Made by a program: the position numbers and the translations under genes | Source of the DNA: Solirubrobacteraceae bacterium | GTDB taxonomy: Bacteria; Actinomycetota; Thermoleophilia; Solirubrobacterales; Solirubrobacteraceae | Assembly: GCA_025935735.1 (NCBI GenBank) | Contig: JAICUS010000263.1 | Coordinates: 1-8,034 of the forward strand | Reading direction: 5' to 3' | Length of the DNA: 8,034 bases | The notes under the pieces: generated by a model | The model's input: only the letters and a program-made list of their open reading frames with translations | Databases searched by the model: none | What the model was told of the DNA's origin: nothing | Part shown: piece by piece, positions 1 to 6,095 of the stretch | Numbering within the stretch: position 1 is the first letter of the stretch | How the letters are laid out: every line of letters starts with the position of its first letter

Positions 1-108
1 CACCCCGCGCTGGATGTCGGACGGCGAGTCCTCGCCGCCGTAGGACCCCAGCCAACCACCGACCGCATCGATGTCCACGCCGAACACCGCCATGATCTCC
101 TTGGGCAT
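1..108 (-). CDS. Polysaccharide deacetylase / PuuE-type allantoinase-like protein, N-terminal fragment
   Basis: Only the first 36 codons are inside the window; the gene continues past the left edge. Translation from the ATG at 108-106 gives a start of the form [20 protein letters not shown] followed by [16 protein letters not shown]. The D-x-D after a beta-strand and the [12 protein letters not shown] block resemble, from memory, the N-termini of NodB-fold polysaccharide deacetylase family proteins, the group that also contains the cofactor-independent allantoinase PuuE and cyclic-imide hydrolases. In those enzymes the early aspartates help bind a divalent metal. The start is well supported: AAGGAG lies 8 bases upstream (117-122). 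It is divergent from the BKACE gene at 141 with a 32-base gap. Because the body of the protein is missing, the substrate (glycan, allantoin-like ureide, imide) cannot be judged. Family assignment is fairly good, function is inference. Confidence 0.7.
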   Translation of the reverse strand, partial: MPKEIMAVFGVDIDAVGGWLGSYGGEDSPSDIQRGV

Positions 109-140
109 CTCTCTCTCTCCTTCGGTCATCGTATGTGCCT
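109..140. promoter_or_regulatory. 32-base divergent start-to-start spacer between deacetylase-like and BKACE genes
   Basis: This is the whole space between two divergent start codons. It holds a CT-repeat that reads as the purine-rich AAGGAGAGAGAGAG ribosome-binding tract of the minus-strand gene. A minus-strand TACGAT (128-133) fits the TANNNT form of a -10 box, but I see no convincing -35. The plus-strand gene has no recognisable Shine-Dalgarno, which would fit a leaderless transcript. Any plus-strand promoter must lie largely inside the first codons of the opposite gene. Promoter calls here are tentative. Confidence 0.3.
117..122 (-). promoter_or_regulatory. Shine-Dalgarno AAGGAG of the deacetylase-like gene
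   Basis: AAGGAG on the minus strand sits 8 bases before the ATG at 108-106 and fixes the start of the left-edge gene. It is followed by a GA-repeat. Confidence 0.65.
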
Positions 141-1061
141 ATGAGCCATCGCTTCCCGAGCACCGACCCCGTGATCATCACCTGCGCGCTGACCGGCGGG
201 ATCCACGGCAAGGAGGCCAACCCGCACCTGCCCGAGCAGCCCGACGAGATCGTGGCGCATGGCGTTGCCGCGGTGGCCGCCGGCGCGGCCATCCTGCACG
301 TCCACGCGCGCAATCCGGACGGCTCGAACACGATGGACCCGGAGATCTATCAGGAGCTGCACCGACGGCTCTGTGCGGAGACGGGTGCGGTGGTCCAGCT
401 GACCACGGGTGGCAGCCCGCGGCTGCCGGTCGAGGAGCGGTTGAACACCGTGTTGCTCGCGCCCGAGATGTGCTCGCTGAACATGGGGCTGCTCAACTTC
501 TTCATCCGTGGCGAGCAGGCGTTCTTCGCGAATCACCGCTCCGACATCGAGCGCTTCGCGCGCGAGATCGCGGCACGCGGTGTGCGCCCCGAGCTGGAGG
601 TCTACAGCGCGGCCATGCTCGAGGAGGTTCAGCATCTGCTGTCGCTGGACGTCCTGCAGCCGCCGTACGTCATCAACTTCGTCCTGCACACCCCGACGCA
701 GGGCGGCTCGCGCGGCACGCCGGAGAACCTGCACGACCTGATGGCGCGCGTGCGCGCGCTCGGCGTGCCGTGGGAGCAGCTGCGCCTGAATCTGTCCGCG
801 ATGGGCCCGACCCAGCTGCCGATGACGACGATCGCCATGGCGATGGGCCTCAATATCCGGGTCGGGATGGAGGACAACGTCCTGTTCCGGCGTGGGGAGC
901 CGCTCACCGACAACGCGCAGCTCGTTGCCCGCGCCGTCCGGATCGCCGCCGAGCTGGACCGGGCCGTGGCCACGCCCGAACAGGCGCGGGAGATCCTGGG
1001 TCTGCGCGGCCGGCCGACGGGCGAGTTGCCCGTGGGCAGCGCGCTGCCTGTCATGAGCTGA
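141..1061 (+). CDS. Beta-keto acid cleavage enzyme (BKACE, DUF849), copy 1
   Basis: A 306-residue protein of the BKACE family, whose founder Kce (3-keto-5-aminohexanoate cleavage enzyme of lysine fermentation) condenses a beta-keto acid with acetyl-CoA to give acetoacetate and a new acyl-CoA. The sequence shows the TIM-barrel opening PVIITCALTGG at 10-20, the zinc-binding HVH at 53-55, QLTTGG, the PEMCSLNMG strand, PELEVYS, FVLHTPTQGG, and RVGMEDN at 240-246. Arg240, Glu244 and Asp245 have the same spacing as Kce Arg226/Glu230/Asp231 as I recall them, so the site looks intact. Length is normal for the family (about 270-310). ATG 141 was chosen over an in-frame GTG at 135 because it leaves the usual short leader before DPVIIT; there is no clear ribosome-binding site for either. 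The gene is divergent from the deacetylase-like gene and overlaps the MmgE/PrpD gene tail-to-tail by 11 bases. The exact substrate is unknown. Confidence 0.93.
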   Translation: MSHRFPSTDPVIITCALTGGIHGKEANPHLPEQPDEIVAHGVAAVAAGAAILHVHARNPDGSNTMDPEIYQELHRRLCAETGAVVQLTTGGSPRLPVEERLNTVLLAPEMCSLNMGLLNFFIRGEQAFFANHRSDIERFAREIAARGVRPELEVYSAAMLEEVQHLLSLDVLQPPYVINFVLHTPTQGGSRGTPENLHDLMARVRALGVPWEQLRLNLSAMGPTQLPMTTIAMAMGLNIRVGMEDNVLFRRGEPLTDNAQLVARAVRIAAELDRAVATPEQAREILGLRGRPTGELPVGSALPVMS

Positions 1062-2400
1062 GCACCGTGGCGCGCGCCAGCGCAGCCGCGCCGGACGACT
1101 CGAGGTCGCGCACGGCGGCGATCATCCGCTCCCCGGCGCGCGCGCCCGGCTCGCCGGCTTCATGGCAGACCGCTCGCGCCCAGGTCTCGACCGTCTCCAC
1201 GTCCCAGGCGTAGGTCGCGTGGTCCGGGCGCAGCTCGCCGCGCAACATTCGCCCGTCCGTGGTCTCGATCTCCAGCCATGCGGCGAGGCGCGGCAGCGCC
1301 GGGTCGGGCACGACCTCCACGCGCGCGGTCAGCGCCGACGTGTCCGGATCGTCGTGGCGGGCGAGTCCTTCCAGCGACAGGCCGCCGTGGCGCAACGCGG
1401 CCGCGACGCAGAACACCACGCTCATCAGCGGCCCGCCGGTGCCGTGAAACGGCCCGCGACCGAGCGTGCCGGGATAGTCGCGGTCCTCCGGGTTCAGTGC
1501 GCAGCGCACACGGACCACGTCGCCGGGACCGAGCGTGTGGCGAGCGGCGAGCTCGGCCGCCACGGCCACCGGCGCCTGCGCGATGTTGCATGCGGGATAG
1601 GGCTTGTAGATGACATCGCGTACGCGCCAGGAGTCGCCCGCTTCCAGCGGCCATTCCGGCGCGTCCAGCGGCGTGCCGGCGAATGCCGAGGCGAATCCGT
1701 AGGCGCCTTCCAGCGCGCGCTCCGCGCCGCGCACACCCTGTTCGGCCAATAGCGCCGCCGTGACGCCACCGCGGGCCGTCGTGCCGAGCTGGTAGGCCCA
1801 GTCGTCAGCGCCGTCGATCCAGGTCTGCGTGAGCCCGGCTGCGAATCCGGCGCCGAGGGCGATGGCGTGTCCCGTGCGTTCCGCATCCAGCCCGAGCACG
1901 GCGGCGCTTGCCGCTGCGGCCCCGAGCGCGCCGAACACGGCCGCGGCACGGAAGCCGCGTGCCACCACCGGGTCGACCAGCCGCTCGCCGACGCCCGCGG
2001 TGACCTCGTATCCGGCCACTATGGCGGTGAGCAACGTGGCCCCGTCGGTCCCGCGCTGCTCGGCAAGCGCGAGCGCGGCCGGCAGGATCGCCGCGCCGGG
2101 ATGGGCCTGCGACGCGTAGTGCGTGTCGTCCTGGGCGCGCGCGTGCAAGGCCACCGAGTTGGCGAATGCCGCCTGCTCGACGTGCACCCGCCCTCCGTCG
2201 ACCAGCAGCGTGGCGTCGGCCGGTCCGCTGCCTCGGGCCAGCGCCCAGGCGGGACGCGCACGCTCGCCCGACGCGATTGCGCAGGCGAGCTCGTAGACGA
2301 GGTTGGCCTTCGCCTTCGCGGCCACGTCGGGCGGCAGGCCGCGATCTCGCAGTACCGTCACGTACTCGCCAGCCGCCGCGGCGAGTCCATGACCGGGCAT
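1051..2400 (-). CDS. MmgE/PrpD family protein
   Basis: A 449-residue member of the MmgE/PrpD family, which includes 2-methylcitrate dehydratase, cis-aconitate decarboxylase and iminodisuccinate epimerase: cytoplasmic enzymes acting on polycarboxylates by proton abstraction, without a bound metal. The family pattern is visible: an alpha-helical N-terminus, DDTH at 91-94 followed by HPG at 100-102, PAALALAEQRG, VAGYEV, the GFRAAAVFGALGAAAA helix typical of the fold, YKPYPAC with Lys266, and a C-terminal domain with RGPFHGTGGPLMS and KALR-like helices. Length is within the usual 440-500. The ATG at 2400-2398 lies 2 bases after the TGA of the upstream BKACE gene, which suggests translational coupling; a strong Shine-Dalgarno is not seen. 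No prpB, prpC or citrate-synthase-like gene is beside it, so a methylcitrate-cycle role is unlikely. A dehydratase, epimerase or decarboxylase on an intermediate of the local pathway is inference only. The 3' end overlaps the plus-strand BKACE gene by 11 bases. Confidence 0.9.
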   Translation of the reverse strand: MPGHGLAAAAGEYVTVLRDRGLPPDVAAKAKANLVYELACAIASGERARPAWALARGSGPADATLLVDGGRVHVEQAAFANSVALHARAQDDTHYASQAHPGAAILPAALALAEQRGTDGATLLTAIVAGYEVTAGVGERLVDPVVARGFRAAAVFGALGAAAASAAVLGLDAERTGHAIALGAGFAAGLTQTWIDGADDWAYQLGTTARGGVTAALLAEQGVRGAERALEGAYGFASAFAGTPLDAPEWPLEAGDSWRVRDVIYKPYPACNIAQAPVAVAAELAARHTLGPGDVVRVRCALNPEDRDYPGTLGRGPFHGTGGPLMSVVFCVAAALRHGGLSLEGLARHDDPDTSALTARVEVVPDPALPRLAAWLEIETTDGRMLRGELRPDHATYAWDVETVETWARAVCHEAGEPGARAGERMIAAVRDLESSGAAALARATVLSS

Positions 2401-2402
2401 GG

Positions 2403-3260
2403 TCAAGATGGAGCAACCGCGGCGGCGGCGAACCCGGTCCTCTCGGCTCCCTTGAGGCCCAGTATTCGCCGTGCATCCTCCGGCGTGGCGACGGGGCGGC
2501 CGAACTCCTCGGCCAGGCGGGCGATGCGCGCCACGAGCTGGGCGTTGGACGTCGCGAGCTCCCCGCGCCGGTAGTAGATCTGGTCCTCCAGGCCCACCCG
2601 GACGTGCCCGCCGAGCGGGATCGCAGCCATCGCCGTGACGAGGCTGTGGCGGCCGATGCCTGCGACGCTCCACGGAGAGTCCGGCGGGATCAGCGACCGC
2701 AGGTGCAGGATCTCCGCTGCCGTTGCCGGAGCGCCGCCCGGCACCCCGAGCACGAACTGGAAGTACAGCGGCGCGGCGATCAGGCCCTCCGCCGCGAGCT
2801 GCAGACAGGCGCCGATCATGCCGTCGTGGAACACCTCGAGCTCCGGCTTGGTGTCCGCGTCCCGCATGCGAGTGGCGAGGTTGCGCAGGAACGGCAACGA
2901 CCCGTCCATGACGCGTTCCCCCCAGGACATCGTGCCGGCGTCGAAGGAGGCGAGCTCGGGCTCGAGGTCGAGGGAACGGGGTCGCTCCTCGTCGGTCGTC
3001 TCGCCGCCCGGATCGGTGGTGAGGTTGACGACCATGTCGCAGCGCTCGCGCAGCCGATTGGCCACGGACGCGTAGCGCGCGAGGTCGTGCACCGGCCGCT
3101 CGGCGTCGTCACGCACGTGCAGGTGTGCGACGGCCGCTCCGGCCACGTGCGCTTCGTACGCCGACTCCGCGATCTCGGCGGGGGTGACCGGCAGGTGCGG
3201 CGTGGCCTCGCGGCCATGCTCGCCGCCGGTCACCGCCACCGAGATGATCAGTGGGTCCAT
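2403..3260 (-). CDS. Beta-keto acid cleavage enzyme (BKACE, DUF849), copy 2
   Basis: A 285-residue second BKACE protein, clearly homologous to the plus-strand copy but well diverged from it. It opens directly with MDPLIISVAVTGG. The zinc ligands are H46 and H48 in AHLHVRD, the same numbers I recall for Kce, and the third ligand and catalytic residues are in RVGLEDQ (Arg221, Glu225, Asp226). Other family blocks are PHLPVTP, VVNLTTDPGG, PELASFDAGTMSWG, PELEVFHDGM, FVLGVPGG and the C-terminal ATPEDARRILGL. Compared with copy 1, the LTTGG loop is replaced by LTTDPGG and the CSLNMG strand by ASFDAG, changes near the expected substrate pocket. It should cleave a beta-keto acid with acetyl-CoA to acetoacetate and an acyl-CoA. 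The start follows the permease stop by 7 bases, and the stop precedes the MmgE/PrpD ATG by 2, so it sits in the middle of an operon. The substrate is not predictable by eye. Confidence 0.93.
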   Translation of the reverse strand: MDPLIISVAVTGGEHGREATPHLPVTPAEIAESAYEAHVAGAAVAHLHVRDDAERPVHDLARYASVANRLRERCDMVVNLTTDPGGETTDEERPRSLDLEPELASFDAGTMSWGERVMDGSLPFLRNLATRMRDADTKPELEVFHDGMIGACLQLAAEGLIAAPLYFQFVLGVPGGAPATAAEILHLRSLIPPDSPWSVAGIGRHSLVTAMAAIPLGGHVRVGLEDQIYYRRGELATSNAQLVARIARLAEEFGRPVATPEDARRILGLKGAERTGFAAAAVAPS

Positions 3261-3267
3261 TCGTCCG

Positions 3268-4749
3268 TCAGGCCGTCATGTCGGGCCGGGCCGGGCCGGC
3301 GTCGCCACGCTGCAGCGCGGGCCGGACATGGGCGAGGTACCAGAGGCCGCCGACCGCGATCATGGCCAGCGTCGTCCAGCCGATCGACTGATTGATGTTG
3401 GGCAGCGTGAGCGTGCCGACGAGGAACAGCTGCCAGATGACCGCGGCCCACCCCACCGGCTCCGCCCAGCGGCCGAGCGAGAACTTGCCGAAGCTCGGCG
3501 GCAGCGTCTTGCGGCGGACCTTGTAAACGAAGATCACCGCGACGAACAGGTAGACGAGGTTGTAGCCCACCGACGCGGTGCCGACGACGTACGAGAGCGC
3601 CGTAGTCGAGATCAGCGCCGGGATGGTGAACATGGCGATCGCGAAGATCGACACGCCGATCAGAGCGTAGTGCGGCGTCTTGAAGCGGTCCGAGACCTGC
3701 GAGAAGCTCGAGGACAGCGGCACCATGTTGTCGCGCGCGAGCGAAAACAACAGGCGGGCCGCGCCGGCCATGATCACCAGGCAGACGGCCACGAACGAGA
3801 TCAGGAACAGGATGTCGATCAGGCTCCTGGCCGTCCCGCCCCACTGGTACTCGATGATGTCCAGGACCGGGGTGCTCGAGTTGACGATCGCGCCGATGTT
3901 CGGTGCGGCGTAGGCGTACCCGACCAGCAACAGCATGCCCGCCACGCCGACCGACACCAGCGACCACAGCATCGTCTTCGCGGCGACGTTGGGGGCGTCC
4001 TTGGTCTCCTCGGCCAGGTCGGCCGGGAGCTCCCACGCGGCGTAGGTGAACGCGCCGAGCAGGAACGAGAGCACGAACGCGCCCGCGTAGCCGCCGCTGG
4101 CCCCGGGCTGCTGATGGAACAGGAACGACACGGGGTGCGGGTGCTTGACGATCGCGTAGATCAGGATCGCCACGGAGATGCCGACGCCGCCCACGATCTC
4201 GGTGACGACGGCCATGTTGTTCAGCCGCGACGCCAGGCGGATGCCCATGATGTTGATCGTGGCCACGATCAGCGTGAGGACGATCGCGCCGAAGATGTTG
4301 GCGTTGCGGGTGACCGTGATCCCGAACTCCGACAGGAAGTACGGCGTGACGCCGTAGATCGTGCCCGCGCAGCCGACGGCGAAGCCGATCAGGCCGGCCA
4401 CCGCGACGAACCAGCCAAGCCTCGGATTGGTCAGGCGGCTCGACCACTGGTACGCGTAGCCGGCGACCGGGATCCGCCCGACCAGATCGGCGAACACCAG
4501 GCCGACGAGCAGTACCGCGACGCTCGCGATCGGCCACGACCAGATCCCGGCCGTGCCGGCGTGCGTCATCACGAACCCGATCGTCAGGAAGATCGCGGCG
4601 GTGATCGACATCCCCGAGAACGACACGGCGTATGAGGAGAAGCTCCCCATCGCCCGCTCGAGCTTCTGCTCGTAGCCGAAGCTCGCCAGGACATCGGCCT
4701 CGCTTGCCGTGCCCGGTGTCGAGACCACGCGCTCCGTTTCAGCTGACAT
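3268..4749 (-). CDS. APC-family amino acid / amine permease
   Basis: A 493-residue inner-membrane permease of the amino acid-polyamine-organocation superfamily. The cytoplasmic N-terminus carries GYEQKLERAMG (25-35), the pattern preceding TM1 in GABA/amino-acid permeases, and TM1 begins near residue 41 with the AVSFSGMSI segment. I count about 12 hydrophobic segments. After TM6 comes the conserved acidic loop ELPADLAEETKDAP (EETKDAP at 247-253), a characteristic motif of this superfamily. It is likely a proton- or ion-coupled importer of an amino acid or amine. The ATG at 4749-4747 is chosen because it follows a long purine-rich tract (AAGGAGAGGAGAGAGGG, 4754-4770); 24 more upstream codons are open but lack initiation signals and have an unlikely composition. 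It lies 68 bases after the aminotransferase and 7 bases before BKACE copy 2. Context suggests it imports the amino compound used by the aminotransferase; this is inference. Confidence 0.92.
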   Translation of the reverse strand: MSAETERVVSTPGTASEADVLASFGYEQKLERAMGSFSSYAVSFSGMSITAAIFLTIGFVMTHAGTAGIWSWPIASVAVLLVGLVFADLVGRIPVAGYAYQWSSRLTNPRLGWFVAVAGLIGFAVGCAGTIYGVTPYFLSEFGITVTRNANIFGAIVLTLIVATINIMGIRLASRLNNMAVVTEIVGGVGISVAILIYAIVKHPHPVSFLFHQQPGASGGYAGAFVLSFLLGAFTYAAWELPADLAEETKDAPNVAAKTMLWSLVSVGVAGMLLLVGYAYAAPNIGAIVNSSTPVLDIIEYQWGGTARSLIDILFLISFVAVCLVIMAGAARLLFSLARDNMVPLSSSFSQVSDRFKTPHYALIGVSIFAIAMFTIPALISTTALSYVVGTASVGYNLVYLFVAVIFVYKVRRKTLPPSFGKFSLGRWAEPVGWAAVIWQLFLVGTLTLPNINQSIGWTTLAMIAVGGLWYLAHVRPALQRGDAGPARPDMTA

Positions 4750-4817
4750 GTTGCCCTCTCTCCTCTCCTTGACGCATTGACCGCCCGGCCCGCCCACGGC
4801 CGCGCGGCTCCTTCCTC
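4750..4817 (-). promoter_or_regulatory. 68-base intercistronic gap with polypurine ribosome-binding tract before the permease
   Basis: This is the largest gap within the minus-strand cluster. On the coding strand it ends in AAGGAGAGGAGAGAGGG (4754-4770), which serves as the permease ribosome-binding region, with GAGAGGG 4 bases from the ATG. A 10-base perfect palindrome, GCCGCGCGGC, lies at 4799-4808, but there is no T-run to make it a terminator. I see no convincing -10/-35 pair. It could allow independent control of the permease and downstream genes, but that is not shown by the sequence. Confidence 0.4.
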
Positions 4818-6095
4818 TCACGCGGGCTGGACGACCTCCTCGGCCACGCGCGCGGCGGCGCGCCTCACCGCCGCCACGGCCGCGGCCGCACTCTCCTCGT
4901 CCAGCACCGTCGACACGTTGAGCGTCCCGCGCGGCGCGAAGTACACGCCCTCGTCCAGGCCTGCGAGGTGCAGCCGCGCGAGGTGCTCGCTCTCCAGGTT
5001 CACGTCGGCGAACGTCCGGATCTCCGGCGCCGCCTGGAGGTGAAGGTGCAGCAGCGAGCCCGCCACCGTGACAGGCCCGGTGAGGCCGTTCTCCTCCAGG
5101 GCCTCGTGCAGTCCGGCGCCGAGCCGGGCCGCCACGTCGTTGATCCGGTCGACCTCCGGCGCCGTGAGCAGGTCCAGCGACACGCGGCCGGCGGCCATGG
5201 TCATCGGGTTGCCGTTGAACGTGCCGGAATGCGAGACGAAGCCGGCCCGGTTGGGCGCGAAGCGCTCCATCACGTCGGCGCGGCCGGCGACGGCGCCGAC
5301 GGGCAGTCCGCCGCCGATGATCTTGCCCAGCGTCGTCAGGTCCGGCCGAACGCCGAGCACCGACTGGTAGCCGTGCCAGGCCAGCCGCAGCGTGACCACC
5401 TCGTCGATGATCAGCAGCGCGCCGTAGCGGTCCGCGAGCCGGCGGGCGGCAGCGAAGAACGCGGGGTCGCCGGCGATCACGCCCTCGCCGAGCACCGGCT
5501 CGAAGATCAGCGCGGCGATCTGCTCGCCGCGCTCGGCCATGACCGCCTCCAGCGCGTCGACGCTGTTGTACGGGACCATGTGCACGAGGTCGCGCACGAA
5601 GTCCGGCGTGCCGGTCGAGGCGGGCCCGAAGGTCATCGGCACCTGCTCCCAGGAGCCGTGGTAGCCGCCGTCCGCCTTCACGATCTCAACGCGCCCGGTG
5701 TGCGCGCGGGCCACCCGCACGGCCTGCAGGACGGCTTCCGAGCCCGAGTTGGTGAAGCGCACGAGGTCGGCGGACTGGATCCGCTCGAGGATTCGCTCGG
5801 CCACCTCGGCCTGCAGCTCGCTGGGCGCGGGGAAGGCGGTGCCGAGTGGCGCCTGTGCCGTGAGCGCGGCCACGATCTCGGGGTGCGCGTGGCCGTGTAC
5901 GAGCGAGGTGTAGTTGTTGAGCAGGTCGATGAAGCGGTTGCCGTCCGCGTCCCAGATCGTCGCGCCCTCTCCGCGCGCGATGGCGAGCGGGTACGGCGGG
6001 TGATAGGTGACCGAGCGCGTGTCCCCCGCCGGCATCGCCCGCTTCAGGCGCTCGGACAGCGCGCGCGAGCGCGTAGTGTCGATCCGGTAGTTCAT
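4818..6095 (-). CDS. Class III PLP-dependent aminotransferase, beta-amino-acid transaminase type
   Basis: A 425-residue fold-type I aminotransferase, probably labelled glutamate-1-semialdehyde aminomutase-like or aspartate aminotransferase family by default annotation. PLP features are present: FTNSGSEA (phosphate cup), GGYHGSWEQ, IIDEVVT with Asp231 for the pyridine nitrogen, and TTLGKIIGGG with the Schiff-base Lys258. It matches, from memory, the beta-phenylalanine aminotransferase of Variovorax paradoxus over long blocks: RGEGATIWDADGNR, DLTTLGK, GRADVM, SHSGTFN, MTMAAG. Arg27 in the AGDTRSV motif corresponds to that enzyme's Arg41, and Arg389 in APRGTLNVS to its Arg398, the two residues reported to hold substrate carboxylates. 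It therefore probably converts a beta-amino acid to a beta-keto acid. The start at 6095 has GGAGG 8 bases upstream and overlaps the preceding stop as ATGA. The substrate side chain is unknown; an aminomutase role is the main alternative. Confidence 0.92.
   Translation of the reverse strand: MNYRIDTTRSRALSERLKRAMPAGDTRSVTYHPPYPLAIARGEGATIWDADGNRFIDLLNNYTSLVHGHAHPEIVAALTAQAPLGTAFPAPSELQAEVAERILERIQSADLVRFTNSGSEAVLQAVRVARAHTGRVEIVKADGGYHGSWEQVPMTFGPASTGTPDFVRDLVHMVPYNSVDALEAVMAERGEQIAALIFEPVLGEGVIAGDPAFFAAARRLADRYGALLIIDEVVTLRLAWHGYQSVLGVRPDLTTLGKIIGGGLPVGAVAGRADVMERFAPNRAGFVSHSGTFNGNPMTMAAGRVSLDLLTAPEVDRINDVAARLGAGLHEALEENGLTGPVTVAGSLLHLHLQAAPEIRTFADVNLESEHLARLHLAGLDEGVYFAPRGTLNVSTVLDEESAAAAVAAVRRAAARVAEEVVQPA

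Noticed and set aside
71..1213. Plus-strand open frame of 380 codons overlapping BKACE copy 1 in another frame
   Set aside because: The translation is Arg/Ala/Gly-rich without family motifs, while the alternative frame encodes all BKACE signatures.
2401..2673. N-terminal extension of the MmgE/PrpD frame by 91 codons
   Set aside because: The added residues are Arg/Pro/Gly-rich, lie inside the BKACE copy 2 gene in another frame, and do not resemble the family N-terminus; ATG at 2400 gives the normal length.
3184..4635. Long plus-strand open frame of 483 codons opposite the permease
   Set aside because: Its translation is a run of Arg, Asp, Gln and Gly with no hydrophobic core or motif, and it lies antisense to a clear 12-segment permease. 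High GC content removes stop codons from the opposite strand.
4769..4780. TTGACGCATTGA as a plus-strand -35 element
   Set aside because: No plus-strand gene follows it and no -10 is found at the proper distance; on the coding strand it is part of the permease leader.
4799..4808. GCCGCGCGGC palindrome as a terminator or operator
   Set aside because: Stem is only 5 base pairs with no loop and no T-run; such palindromes are expected by chance at this GC content.
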